Below, in pieces: positions 1 to 10,921 of a DNA stretch of 64,000 bases; the first letter of the stretch is position 1; the number at the start of each line of letters is the position of its first letter. The notes under the pieces were generated by a model. That model was not told where the DNA came from. It saw only the letters and a list, made by a program, of their open reading frames with translations, and made no database searches. Position numbers and translations under genes: made by a program. The stretch comes from Hypomyces perniciosus (taxonomy: Eukaryota; Ascomycota; Sordariomycetes; Hypocreales; Hypocreaceae): positions 1,736,001-1,800,000 of the forward strand of contig SPDT01000004.1 in NCBI GenBank assembly GCA_008477525.1. The letters run 5' to 3'.

Positions 1-220
1 GATGGGGGGAGGGCAACTTGCTGGTCCCTGTCTCGAAGCCGGTCTGGTTGACTCCGTTGAGGCGGCTATCATGCCAGTGGTACTCGGTCAGGGTATTAAG
101 ATGATTGCGGAACCAACTTCTGGTGGTGGCACATCATATCGACTTGAACTTGAGGGTGTGAAGGAGTTGAGCAAGAGTGGTATTCTGATGACCAGGTACA
201 ACGTGTCTTATACTAATTGA
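1..220 (+). CDS. RibD/DHFR-like reductase, C-terminal fragment
   Basis: Only the last 72 or so residues lie in the window, and the gene continues to the left. The fragment starts with a GGGQL motif, followed by a helix and a strand-rich end (PVVLGQG, then a basic stretch and a final strand with MTRY). This is the usual end of the RibD C-terminal/dihydrofolate-reductase fold, which uses NADPH and in fungi includes RIB7-type diaminohydroxyphosphoribosylamino-pyrimidine reductase and many small orphan reductases. The reading frame ends at a TGA at 218-220. The ATG at position 2 is probably internal. Whether this is the riboflavin enzyme or an orphan relative cannot be decided from the tail alone. 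Confidence 0.65.
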   Translation, partial: MGGGQLAGPCLEAGLVDSVEAAIMPVVLGQGIKMIAEPTSGGGTSYRLELEGVKELSKSGILMTRYNVSYTN

Positions 221-859
221 CATCATGCCACATGTCTAATATGCCCAATATGCACATACGTATTATGAAGTACAGAGTAGTACATCGTAAAAAGAGGCAT
301 CATACTCCACATCGATAATGCCGGGCATTGCGGGCTCATCCAGACCCCGAGTCCTCGAGTTCAACAGGCATTGGGGCGCATACAGCATTCTATGTATTAC
401 ATACCTACATGTAATGAGCCCAGCCACTTGTATGATCAACATGTAGATAAATATAAGTCGACTTGTAATTTATCCGACTGGCCGACAATCGGGCCTCTCA
501 TTACCTACCTAATACGACACCAACCTTCATCCGATATGCCCCCCTCAGATATAGCCTCTTAGTAAGGCGGGGTCGATGATGGAGGAGAGGGGCATTATTG
601 ATTGTGACGTTAATGCTTACCGATGCGGAGAAAGCGAACAACTTCTCTCGCGGAGTCTCTCATACCTACAATATTCGCTGATGAGTACATTGAGAGCGGC
701 GCAGCGAATCGGCCTTCTGCAAAGGACTTTGACTTCTCCTACTTCAGCATTCAAAGCTTCACCCTTCAGTTCGTGCTTTGCCCCACCGTTGCTATTTTTC
801 CAAGATCGAGAGAGCTCACGTTTTGTTCCGATTCAGGACAGCAATTGAGGTTTGCGACC
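221..859. other. Intergenic region before glyoxalase I
   Basis: I see no independent gene here. An open frame starting with an ATG at 623 runs without a stop into the glyoxalase start at 860, so part of this stretch may be leader or an N-terminal extension (see findings). Confidence 0.5.
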
Positions 860-2051
860 ATGGCGACCATGACGGATTTGAAGACGTACAAGTTCAATCA
901 CTCGATGTAAGCGGCTGCTCTGCCTTGTTGATGAAGATGGACTAACGGCCGTTGAGGATTCGAGTCAAGGACCCCAAGGAGTCCGGTACGTTGGCGACAT
1001 GCCATGATGCAATCTAGAGTACCAAACTGACTTTTATCCACAGTCAAATTCTACGAGTTCCTGGGCATGAGCGTGGTGAAGAAATTGCAATTCCCCGAGG
1101 CCAAGTTCGACCTGTACTTCATGGCCTACAACAGCCCTGGCGCCCTCTCCCACGGAAACTCTGCCGTCGACAGAGAAGGTGTCATTGAGCTGACTCACAA
1201 CTACGGCACTGAGAACGACCCTACCTACACCATCAACAACGGTAACAAGGAGCCTCACCGCGGGTTTGGCCACACCTGCATCTCCGTGGACAACATCCAG
1301 GCTGCATGCCAGCGAATCGAGGATGCTGGCTACAAGTTCCAGAAGAAGCTCACCGACGGGCGGATGCATAACATCGCCTTCGCGCTGGATCCCGATGGAT
1401 ATTGGGTTGAGATCATCGGTCAAAAGCCCGTGGAGGAGACCGCGGAAGTCAAAGAGACCAACGTGTCCACCTACCGCATGGTAAAGCGCAACATCTCCCC
1501 CCAGGCACAGACAAAACGAACTTGCTGACGATTAAAACTAGAACCACACCATGATCCGCGTCAAAGATGCCGAAAAGTCCCTGAAATTCTACCAGGAAGT
1601 CCTTGGCATGTCTCTTATCAGGACTCACGATGCCACGAGCGCAGGCTTTAGTCTGTACTTCCTCGGCTACCCAGACAACAAGAAACTGTCCACAGACGGC
1701 AAGACCAGCGACCTCGAGGGTCTACTCGAACTGACCTGGAATCACGGCACTGAAAAGGACGAGAACTTCTCGTACCACAACGGAAACGCTGAGCCTCAGG
1801 GCTTTGGTCACATTTGTAAGTCCACGGGCGTGTGTAGTGATGCTATGTTCACTTGGCTGACGGGTTGGCGTGCAGGTGTTTCGGTCGACGATCTCGATGC
1901 TGCGTGTCAGCGATTCGAGGATTTGCAGTGTAACTGGAAGAAGAGGTTGACGGATGGTCGTATGAGGGATGTTGCTTTCCTGCTGGATCCCGATGGGTAC
2001 TGGGTTGAGATTGTCCAGAACGACAAGTTCAGCGACAAGCACCAGGTCTGA
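860..2051 (+). CDS. GLO1: Glyoxalase I (lactoylglutathione lyase), two-domain
   Basis: It converts the hemithioacetal of methylglyoxal and glutathione to S-lactoylglutathione in the cytosol. Exons: 860-906, 957-985, 1044-1480, 1542-1815 and 1876-2051, giving 320 residues. The protein is an internal duplication like yeast Glo1. Each half carries the full set of metal-ligand motifs: NHSMIRVKD and NHTMIRVKD at the domain starts, IELTHNYG and LELTWNHG, GFGHTC and GFGHIC, then DPDGYWVEI twice. Both halves therefore look capable of catalysis. The 437-base exon holds most of the first domain, and the join to the second domain falls exactly at an intron. The start at 860 gives a normal N-terminus, although an upstream in-frame ATG exists at 623. 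Confidence 0.93.
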
Positions 2052-3047
2052 GGTGATAAATTTTTGATGCCAAAGCCCCTTAGCCGAAGAATCGATAAGA
2101 CCCAATGGAAATAAAATAACATTTCTGTAGTTTCAACCTTAAGATTATGCTGATCATGTAGCTAAACCGCCAAGATTAATACGCAACGTAGGCCCTTACC
2201 ACAACTGTCAAATTAAGAGGTAGAGGAAGATCGACATGGAAGGGTGAGGGGGAACGTTGCACCATTCGTCGAGAAAAGCAAGTCAATCGTATCTCTCGGC
2301 TCATTAGTAGCAATTGCGCGGCCTTTAGGAGTCTAGGTGCACACGCATGGACAGAATGGCTATGTCTGAGGCTGTGATGGAAATGTGACAGATCATAGAA
2401 ACAATATCGAGAGGAGGGGATTTGGAAACAGTATCCACACCGGTGAGACTGGGGATCAACATCCAACACGGCTAGAAAGAGGGATCTGAGGAACGGACCG
2501 AGTCACGGAGCTGGCACCGACCAATGAGTGGTTGGAGTGTCTGCAATGTCACCCCGCTTCCCCAGCTTTGCAGCCTCGTCTCTTCGCACTCTTGTTGACG
2601 CTCGAGTATGCATTGTCAATGCGGAAGCCGGTCATTGACCAGCAGTTCTGAACTAGGCGACGCCATGCAGATGCCGAGGTGGGGTGAGAAAGATAAACCA
2701 AATAACATCGCATAACTGCGCAGTTGATGCCTTGTGAATCGTTGGATAGCCGTCGGGCGGTAACCAACGCTGGCAAACAGTAGTCGTCGAATGATTGGGC
2801 CTTTGCTGGTGGTGAGTGTGAGGGCGCACCGATGTGGCACTTTGGTTCGAGGCCACACCAATAGGTTGAGTGTGCTAGAGAGGGGTACAGGAGACCCAAC
2901 CCCTTCAGCTGTGGACAGACACATGCTTGCTGCTCATGTTCTCCGCTTCTATAAATCTGCAACTCACGCCGTCAATCCAGGTTGAGATTTGGTGGTATTG
3001 GCATTGCCGAGTTGCCACGAGGAGACTTGATCCATTCGCCACCCATC
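2052..3047. other. Intergenic region, glyoxalase I to PGDH
   Basis: No reading frame here shows family similarity or sensible composition. It contains the glyoxalase 3' end and the promoter and leader of the dehydrogenase. An open frame reaches up to 2982 but begins with TTG. Confidence 0.5.
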
Positions 3048-4763
3048 ATGGCGCCGGTTGTCGTCGTGAGAGACAATATTCTCATCAGCTCTAAAGCGGA
3101 CCGCCTTCGAATTCTTGTTCCTGAAAAAGTCTCACAGGATGGAATCGTGTTGTTGGAGCCGCATTTTGATGTTGACATCCGGCTGGGCCTGACTCCGGAT
3201 GAACTCGTCTCCCTTATTCCTGGCTACCACGGCCTTGTTGTCCGATCCGAGACCAAAGTGACAGAACGGGTGCTTCTAGCTGGAACGAAGCTCAGGGTTG
3301 TGGCACGGGCAGGCGTTGGTGTTGATAACATCGATGTGCCAACTGCGACATCCCAGGGTATCATTGTCGTCAACTCCCCGGCTGGGAACATTCAGGCGGC
3401 CGCAGAGCACACTGTAGCTTTACTACTCGCAACGGCCAGGCATATTGGCCGAGCAGATGAGAGTGTAAAGCGAGGCGCATGGGAGAGAAGCAGCCTCGTC
3501 GGAGTTGAAGTGGGACGAAAGGTCCTGGGAATTGTTGGCCTGGGAAAGGTCGGAATTGCCGTGGCCCGGATGGCGAAAGGTCTGGGAATGCAGGTCATGG
3601 CCGTCGACCCGTATGCTAGCGTTACCATGGCGCACCAAGCTGGCGTTGAGATGGTATCTGGATTAAAGGAGCTTTTGCCAGCGGTTGACTTCCTCACCAT
3701 CCACACCCCACTGTTGGCAACGACTTTGGATTTGATTGGGGAAGCGGAATTCAAGTTGATGAAAAAGACTGCCCGAGTCCTCAACGTGGCAAGGGGTGGA
3801 GTGTATAATGAAGCCGCATTACTGAAGGCCCTGGACGAGGGATGGATCGCCGGAGCTGGCGTCGACGTCTTCTCTTCAGAACCCCCAGCCCCAGATTCGA
3901 CAGCTTCTGAACTGGCCAAGCACCCCAACGTTGTGGCGACGCCGCACCTCGGGGCTTCTACCATCGAGGCACAGGAGAATGTCTCGGTGGATGTGTGCAC
4001 TCAGGTACTCAAGATCTTGCGGGGCGGGCTTCCCACCAGCGCAGTCAACGCACCCATCATCCTGCCAGAGGAGTATCGGAAGCTCCAGTCATCCGTTCAG
4101 CTGGTAGAAAAGATGGGTCGTCTTTATACGCAGCACTTTGTACGGAGCAAAGGGGGCATGGTCGGCGGCCGCAAATTCGAACTCATCTATCATGGCGACT
4201 TGGCGGGCATCAACACAATGCCCTTGTATGCGGCACTGGTGAAAGGACTGGTGGCTTCGTTCAGCGACGCGCACGTCAACATTGTCAATGCGACTCTCCT
4301 TGCAAAGGAGAAGAGCATCTTCATCAGCGAGACGCACTCCCACCTGTCAGACGACCTGACATACGCAAATCTCGTAACGCTGAAGGCCCACGCCGATGAC
4401 GGAAGTGGTGAGCAAATCATCGAGGGCTATGCTTCAGGCAAGAAACTGTACATCTCCAAGTTGGACCGCTTCAACGCGACCTTTAGCCCGGAGGGAACGC
4501 TGATTGTCCTGCACAACTATGACGAGCCGGGCAAGATTGGAGGCGTAGGAACAGTGCTGGGTTCGCATGGCATTAACATCAGATTTATGCAGGTGGCGGG
4601 TCTGGATGACGAGGCGAGACAGGATCAATCGCAGGTTGTGAAGAAGGACAACGAGAATGAGGCCTTGATGATCCTAGGTGTTGATGGCATAGTTAATGAA
4701 GAGGTGATGACTGAACTCAGGCTGGCAGAGGGAGTGCTTGATGTGGTCTTGGTGCAGCTTTAA
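3048..4763 (+). CDS. SER3: D-3-phosphoglycerate dehydrogenase (long, ACT-type)
   Basis: It oxidises 3-phosphoglycerate to 3-phosphohydroxypyruvate with NAD, the first step of serine synthesis. It is a single exon of 571 residues from the first ATG in frame. Visible parts are: a substrate domain at 1-110; a Rossmann domain with GLGKVG at 164-169 and an acidic residue in the following VDPY; catalytic Arg249 in NVARGG, Glu278 in FSSEPP and His300 in TPHLGAST; an intervening (ASB-like) domain around 335-470; and a C-terminal ACT-type regulatory domain with HNYDEPGKIG. Three-domain architecture and length match the long bacterial/animal type I enzymes more than short yeast forms. ACT domains of this family often bind serine, so feedback control is likely but is inference. 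Confidence 0.92.
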   Translation: MAPVVVVRDNILISSKADRLRILVPEKVSQDGIVLLEPHFDVDIRLGLTPDELVSLIPGYHGLVVRSETKVTERVLLAGTKLRVVARAGVGVDNIDVPTATSQGIIVVNSPAGNIQAAAEHTVALLLATARHIGRADESVKRGAWERSSLVGVEVGRKVLGIVGLGKVGIAVARMAKGLGMQVMAVDPYASVTMAHQAGVEMVSGLKELLPAVDFLTIHTPLLATTLDLIGEAEFKLMKKTARVLNVARGGVYNEAALLKALDEGWIAGAGVDVFSSEPPAPDSTASELAKHPNVVATPHLGASTIEAQENVSVDVCTQVLKILRGGLPTSAVNAPIILPEEYRKLQSSVQLVEKMGRLYTQHFVRSKGGMVGGRKFELIYHGDLAGINTMPLYAALVKGLVASFSDAHVNIVNATLLAKEKSIFISETHSHLSDDLTYANLVTLKAHADDGSGEQIIEGYASGKKLYISKLDRFNATFSPEGTLIVLHNYDEPGKIGGVGTVLGSHGINIRFMQVAGLDDEARQDQSQVVKKDNENEALMILGVDGIVNEEVMTELRLAEGVLDVVLVQL

Positions 4764-5159
4764 GGAGGAATCTTATCGTATTTCGTGATACTACCTTAGT
4801 AGTCATGTGCCTCGTCGTGCCTAAGGTACGATATGAAATAAAACGAATCAGAGTGAAAATAAATTGAGTGAGCTTCTTCTCAAGGTGTTATAAGGAGCCA
4901 AAAAAAGTATCCAGGACATTTATTATATATATTTTCAATATTTTCAATTTTATTATCGTTGAGGTTCAGTAACGCGATTTTCGATTTTCAATCCACACCT
5001 TGAGCCCATTCTTGCATCCGCAAGTATTTCGTACATACATCAAATTTACGTCAGACGTCATAGGGCTTGCTTTTTATCAATTTTTCCATTTTTTTCCCCT
5101 TCACCAGCCTAGCGGTGACACCAAGTCGGTTTTATCAGACTGCTCAGACCAACGGGTCT
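4764..5159. other. Convergent 3' intergenic region, PGDH / eIF2-alpha
   Basis: An AT-rich spacer between two genes that end toward each other. It contains AATAAA-like signals on the plus strand (around 4836 and 4860), suitable for polyadenylation of the dehydrogenase mRNA. No gene was seen. Confidence 0.5.
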
Positions 5160-6146
5160 CTAAATAGTCTCTGGGATATTATCATCACTCTCGCTCACGC
5201 TTTCGTCACCACTGACTTCAGCGTTCTCTCTCTCCCGCTTCTCCATCAATGCTTGCAATTCAGCATCATCACTCTCAGTGACGGCCTTGGGCTCCATCTT
5301 GACGGTCAGGCTTCCTCCGGATGCCTCAATCGTCTTGCGCACCTCGACGATTGCCTCCTCCAGGCGGCTAATGCCTAGGGTCTTGTCGAGGCATGTACTC
5401 GTCAAAACATACAGTGGAGGCGACACCAGTTTGACCTTGATCTGCATGCTCTCCGTGCTCTGCTCCTCGGCTTTTCGTAGGGCAGTCTTTATGGCCTCGA
5501 TGCCTTCATAGCCGAAGCAGGTGACCTCAACGTCGGCTCGGAGCTTGGTTGGCTGAGGCGTAAGTCGCTTGCTGATGTACAGTTTTAGTTCGTCGTCGAC
5601 AACCTGGTTGGGGAACTCAATGTCGTTCCAGACTTCAGGGTTCCTGCTTCCGTGTTAGACTCGATATCTACAGAAACAAGTACAAGGCAAGACCAACGTG
5701 ATAGAGAGCTTGAATGCATCGATGGCGTGGCCATACTTGCGGTTGAGCGGCCAAGCTATGCTTTCGTACAGGGACTCGATCGGGGTCTGGGTCTTCTCGG
5801 CAACGTGTCGCATGATGGAGTGGACCATCTTGCTCTTGTTGTAGCGCTCCTCGCACTTGATAGCATCCTCGGTAGAGACTCGGCGTTTTGACAGATCGAT
5901 GTAGCCCTTCTCCTTGTCCACTCGGAGCACGACAACGACCTCGTTGCGCCCAACTCGGATGAGCTTCTGGATACTTCGGATACGTCGTCGCGAAAGTTCG
6001 GACAGGAGAATCATGCCGTCGATGTTGTCGTACTCGAGCAGCTTGACGTAGGCACCCATCTCGGCGATCTGCTTGACATTGACCATGACGAAGCTGTCAA
6101 TCTCCGGGTACTTCTCCTCGTAGAAACGGCAGTTTGTGAGCGACAT
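5160..6146 (-). CDS. SUI2: Translation initiation factor eIF2, alpha subunit
   Basis: This subunit of the eIF2 ternary complex (GTP, Met-tRNAi) is the target of stress kinases such as Gcn2. Exons on the minus strand are 6146-5698 and 5643-5160, with one 54-base intron, giving 310 residues. An S1/OB domain occupies about 15-90. The regulatory serine sits in ELSRRRIRS as residue 52 counting Met (Ser51 in the usual numbering). A helical domain and the alpha/beta C-terminal domain follow, ending in an acidic tail rich in Glu, Asp and Ser. Length and sequence are normal for fungi. It shares a 732-base divergent promoter with the Mam3-like gene. Confidence 0.96.
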
Positions 6147-6878
6147 CTTGGCGGTGTTTGCCGGCGATGCCCGGGGTGAGGTTGATGAGAGGGTGGAGGG
6201 GTTGAAGGTGATGTGGAGGGGTTACTCATACTACTCGTGTGTGCTGGACACAAAATGGTGGTAATTTTTACATCCAACTGGCTTTACCCGATATCCTTGT
6301 AGCCGAGCAGTTGACGGCGATAAGGTTGGCCCAAAGCGTCCAATTGGATGGAGCCTGGCAACCTGGGGCTTGTCTGCTTGTCTGCTTGTCTGCTTGTCTG
6401 CTTGTCTCAGTGCCCACTCGGCCCTCTGTTTGTGGCGCAGGCCAGGGACGAGACTTGCCGTCATCTGCCAAGCTGCGAACATGCAGTAGCCCACCAACCA
6501 CGTATGATAAGGTACCTATCTACCTCTGTGTAAGCTTTTTGGACCTCTGCAACTCTACTCCTCTCTTTGTCCATATTAATCCTTTGTCTTAACCATCCGG
6601 GTTGTACAGGGGTTTGATGCCCAAAGCCATCAGAGATACGACTCCTCCGCAACAGTTCATCGCCTGAACATCTCAATTGTCGACCCCGCGATCTACTAAA
6701 GAGCGACACGAAGAGCTGCTGCTATACTCGTGCACCGTAGCTGCGCTGGTCTTCCTGTGCCGATTGCGGAATCTCCTCCCCTTGCGTGATCCGAAACAGT
6801 TCTCCCGGCTTCCGCGGTTAGAGTCGAACGTGCATCGTCACGCGTCGGTACGAATCGAATCGAACGCAACATTTTGAT
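6147..6878. promoter_or_regulatory. Shared divergent promoter, eIF2-alpha / Mam3-like
   Basis: 732 bases separate two divergent ATG codons. There is no credible gene inside. It contains the octamer repeat at 6368-6407 and must hold both promoters and leaders; no specific factor site is claimed. Confidence 0.6.
6368..6407. repeat. Tandem 8-mer repeat (GCTTGTCT)5
   Basis: Five perfect copies of the octamer GCTTGTCT lie in the divergent promoter between the eIF2-alpha and Mam3-like genes. The strict periodicity marks it as a minisatellite. Confidence 0.9.
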
Positions 6879-8710
6879 ATGCCGGAGAGAGGCGTGTCTG
6901 GAGGTCTCGCCAACTTGCGCCCAGCTATCCTTGGGCTTGGACGAGTGCTTGGGATCGGCCTGACATCCGTCTCGGCGGCGCCTCTGTCGTCGCGTGGGCA
7001 TCATGATGAGGCTGACGAAATGAACGGCACACCCTTCTGGGTGCTCGCCGTTGCCTCCATGACCCTGGTACTCTTAGGTGGCGCATTTGCCGGACTGACG
7101 ATCGCGTACGTCATTGGAGCTCATTGCGTGTGTCGCGCGAAGGATTCCTTGCAGTAGTATTGACATTGTGACAGGTTGATGGGACAGGACAGCATTTACC
7201 TCCAGGTTGTTTCCGGAGATCCCACCGAGGCTCAGCATAAGAACGCTAAGCGGGTTCTGCAGCTGCTTAAGAAGGGCAAGCACTGGGTCCTGGTTACACT
7301 GCTACTCGCCAATGTTATTGTTAATGAGTCGTTGCCCGTCGTGCTGGACCGCTTTCTAGGTGGTGGTGTCGCAGCCGTTGTGGGCAGTACGGTGCTTATT
7401 GGTAGGCTGCGTTGAACACTCTCGTCCTCACATGGCTTCGCTAACCATGTATGTACAGTCATCTTCGGCGAAATCGTTCCTCAGTCTGTCTGTGTTCGAT
7501 ATGGCCTACCTATCGGGGGGTACATGTCCACGCCTGTCCTCATACTCATGTATCTCCTGAGCCCGGTAGCCTGGCCTACGGCCAAACTTCTTGACTGGAT
7601 TCTCGGCGAAGACCATGGTACTCTTTACAAGAAGAGTGGGCTCAAGACGCTTGTCACTTTGCATAAGTCACTTGGCGACGTTTCCGATAGACTAAATCAG
7701 GATGAAGTCACCATCATCACTGCTGTGCTAGACTTGAAGGAAAAGCGCGTCTCTGAGGTAATGACCCCGATGGAAGATGTCTTTACCCTTGCGGAGGACC
7801 ATATCCTGGATGAGGAGACAATGGACATGATTCTTTCGTCGGGATACTCTAGAATCCCCATCTACCGCGCGGGAAAGTCGTCCGATTTTGTGGGAATGTT
7901 GCTCGTCAAGACGCTCATCACGTATGACCCTGAAGATCGAATTCCGGTCAGGGACGTGCAACTCGGCGCCGTTGTGGAGACGCGACCGGAGACCAGCTGC
8001 CTGGATATTATCAACTTCTTCCAGGAGGGCAAGTCCCACATGGTGCTGGTGTCGGAGTTTCCAGGTTCGAATCACGGGGCTCTAGGTGTTGTTACATTGG
8101 AAGATGTCATTGAAGAGCTCATTGGCGAGTGAGTATTATTTTGCATGATGTGCATCTTATCTATTTGCTAACGTTTGGTAGGGAAATTGTTGATGAATCG
8201 GACGTGTATGTCGATGTACACAAGGCTGTCAGACGTCTGACGCCTGCTCCCAGGGCCCGTCGTGTACACATGGATGCGCCGGGTATTGGTGTAGCAGTCA
8301 GAAAGTCGATGGATAGTACAGGAATGGTCCACATTGAAGAGAATCATGAAGGGCAGGATGTTCATCATGTGGGCTCATACAAAAGCGACTCAGGTCATCC
8401 CGATCGGCATCCTAAGACAGCTGTGTTCATGAAACGTCAACATTCGACCGGCCCTGACGGGCTTGTGGCCCACGGCACAGTTCCTTTCAAAGCCTCGCTT
8501 GATGAGATGAGGCAGCAGCTCCGACTCGGCCCTGCAAACCGGGCTGCCAATCCGCTGAGCAGTACACGAGGAGCTGTCTTCAAGATTAAGCAGGGCTTGG
8601 GGGCGGTGCCGACCGACCCTGATGGGGACAAGAAACCCAGAAATTCCGAGTCGGGGCCTCCAGATGGCGCGGATGGGCACGATGAGACAACTCCACTGTT
8701 GGGCAAATAA
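6879..8710 (+). CDS. MAM3: CNNM/Mam3-type membrane protein with CBS pair
   Basis: This family (DUF21/CNNM, CorC-related) acts in divalent-cation handling. Yeast Mam3 sits in the vacuole membrane and affects manganese sensitivity. Exons: 6879-7105, 7175-7401, 7459-8128 and 8182-8710, giving 550 residues. The first about 60 residues include a hydrophobic segment. The DUF21 transmembrane domain (about 55-230) follows, with AGLTIALMGQDS across the first intron. A CBS pair (about 245-400) starts at [11 protein letters not shown] and ends at [17 protein letters not shown]. The remaining 150 residues are polar and low in conserved content. All three introns fall within conserved motifs that read through cleanly after splicing. 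Confidence 0.9.
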
Positions 8711-9682
8711 AATGGGAGGCAGTGATGAAGGTTATTGCTAATGAAAAAGGTATAATGGGGTTGGCGTTTTTAAGAAAATGTGTCTTGACTAGCAGCCCAT
8801 ACTAACATTGTGTGTATGAGTTAGTGTACGGAGTGCAATAGGCAGTGATTTATGCTAGTTAATGCATTATTACTTGATTCTAGGTTCAATCGTAGGTTTG
8901 AGTCTTCTAAGCTTACTTTTCATGGAGGGCACCTGGGGGAGTACTGGTCGAGATGAGTGATGGTTTACGAGGAGTGTGGATTTCTACTATGTCATAGGAA
9001 CCTTCGTCAAAGACAGAGATATGAAGCACGTCAATACTTACACGATCTCCCACTAGCTTCAATTGGTCAAGTCGTAATACATTTCTCATATCATTCAACA
9101 GCACCTCTACCGGGTAGTTGCTGTCTAATACTCTTCAGGTAGTCATGGAAATTCCTGGAAGTGACAGAAGCAGAGGCAGAGGCACCAGGCGCACATTGCG
9201 TTCGACAGAAATTGACCGTCCCAGGAGAGCTTTTTTGCTGCTACAACACAGGACACTCCCATGTAGGAACTCAAGATTTGAAAATAGAACAAGTCCATCC
9301 AACACCATTTGTAGACCAAACTTTAAAACGACCCACAGATATTTTTTCTTGCTAGTATTACGATATAAGGATAAATATTATAAGCATTTACGTTGACATG
9401 TACGGAGTAATAGTATAAATAAGGGTGTGCCCGCTCCTCTCTCTCGTTGTTCAAACCCGTGATGACACAGATCTGAGGCTCTACTTGCTTTCTTCTAACT
9501 GCTGTGGTCTCGTTCATTTCATATATGTTCTCTTCAATTTGTTCTTTTCTAGATGTGTACTTTATGTGTGCTTTATGTATATATTTCAGCATGCTACTCT
9601 TTTCAATTTATGCTTGTTAAACACACCCCTCGCATCTCAGAGTTCCTACATGAGGCCAGTTTTATAGCAAATCTATATACGG
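8711..9682. other. Convergent 3' intergenic region, Mam3-like / CMLE
   Basis: AT-rich spacer of about 970 bases between two gene ends. I see no gene in it; the open frames are short or begin with non-ATG codons. Confidence 0.5.
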
Positions 9683-10921
9683 CTAATCATACCAGATGGC
9701 ATTCATGCCAAACCCAGGTTCCGGCACTCTCACTCGGGCAACCCTGGCGAGAAACTCATCCTTCCACCGATAAATCTCCAACCATCCCTCCTGATCATCC
9801 GTAATCGCAACCCACTCATCAGTCCAGTCACTCGGCGCCACCGCATTGCTATGTCCGCCGCTCGTCGGCGTGGGATTCAAGCAGATCTGGCGCTCAATCA
9901 CGCCCTCATCCGTCAACTTGAATGCAGCGATGTACCCCGTCAGATCAAAGCTGTTGGCACGCGAGGATGCAAACAGGTACTTTCCCGAGTGCGAGAGGAC
10001 GCACACGTCGGCGCGGTATTGCGTCCAGCGGTTGGGGATTCCGGGTGGGATGAGGGGGAAGTGTCGGTGGGTGTAGATGGGCATGTGAGTTGCTGGGTCG
10101 ATGAGGTATTCGCATATGCGGTTCCCCTTTTCCATGAGGGCGTAGAGGTACTGGCCCGAGGGATGGATGGCGACCCAGCGGGGATGGTCACGCTCGTCTG
10201 GGCAGTCAACCGAGCCTACGAGTTCCAAGTCTGGGCTTTCGGGGTTAGGGCGACGGTGAACCCAGAGCTTGTTGGCGGTAAGGTCAGCGGAGTAGAGGTA
10301 GGTCTCCGAAGGATCGAAAACCATGCCATGGATACCGCTGTTGGGCTGGTACTCATAGTTTTGGACGTTGGAGGAGAGTGCGCCGGAGGACGGGTCAGTG
10401 GTGAAGACGGAGCCGTGGCCGGCGTGGCGATAGAAAGGGTTGCAGTAGACGGCATAGGGGGGCTTGCGAGCAGCAAGGAGGAAGATGGCGCGGGTGTTTG
10501 TCTCCAGAGAGGCGGCGTTGGCTGTGAATTGGTGAGTCTCTCTGAGCTGAGCGAGCAATGCGTGATATATCTTTGTATGTCTAAGATGAAGATGGAGACG
10601 TACGGTCGTGAAGCATGGGGTGAGAGACTTGGGGAACAATGGATGTGGGAGACTCGACGGCAAAGCTGGTCCATTTCTTCATGGCCGCACCGTAGATGGC
10701 TTTTTTCTCATGCTGATACCAATGTTAGTCAATTGCGCTCTCATTGTGAAAATTCGGTTGGTGTTGTGGCTTACATCAAATGTCATCCATGAGATGGGCT
10801 CATCGTGGGCGATTTCGGTGCGCTTCACCAGCTCCAGGGTGAGAGCCTCATCGTCAAAGGCAAAGGTGAAGATGGCACCAGGTGGCGTCCATGTGCCAAC
10901 CATCAGGTGGTGGACAGGCAT
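9683..10921 (-). CDS. Carboxy-cis,cis-muconate cyclase (CMLE), beta-propeller type
   Basis: The fungal enzyme lactonises 3-carboxy-cis,cis-muconate in the protocatechuate branch of the beta-ketoadipate pathway, or a related muconate. Minus-strand exons are 10921-10775, 10712-10604 and 10521-9683, giving 364 residues, about the length of the Neurospora enzyme. The start MPVHHLMVGTWTPPGAIFTF and the blades (for example NSGIHGMVFDPSETYLYSAD, HPRWVAIHPSGQYLYALME and LSHSGKYLFASSRA) are typical of the seven-bladed lactonase propeller. Introns have standard ends, and phases 0 and 1 resolve exactly. It lies head to head with an intradiol dioxygenase, which supports a ring-catabolism role. Substrate specificity cannot be read from sequence. 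Confidence 0.88.

Noticed and set aside
2982..3047. Upstream extension of the phosphoglycerate dehydrogenase
   Set aside because: The extension opens with TTG. The first ATG, at 3048, gives the family-like N-terminus.
9851..10792. 313-codon plus-strand frame
   Set aside because: It is antisense to the muconate cyclase, whose exons, introns and motifs are clear.
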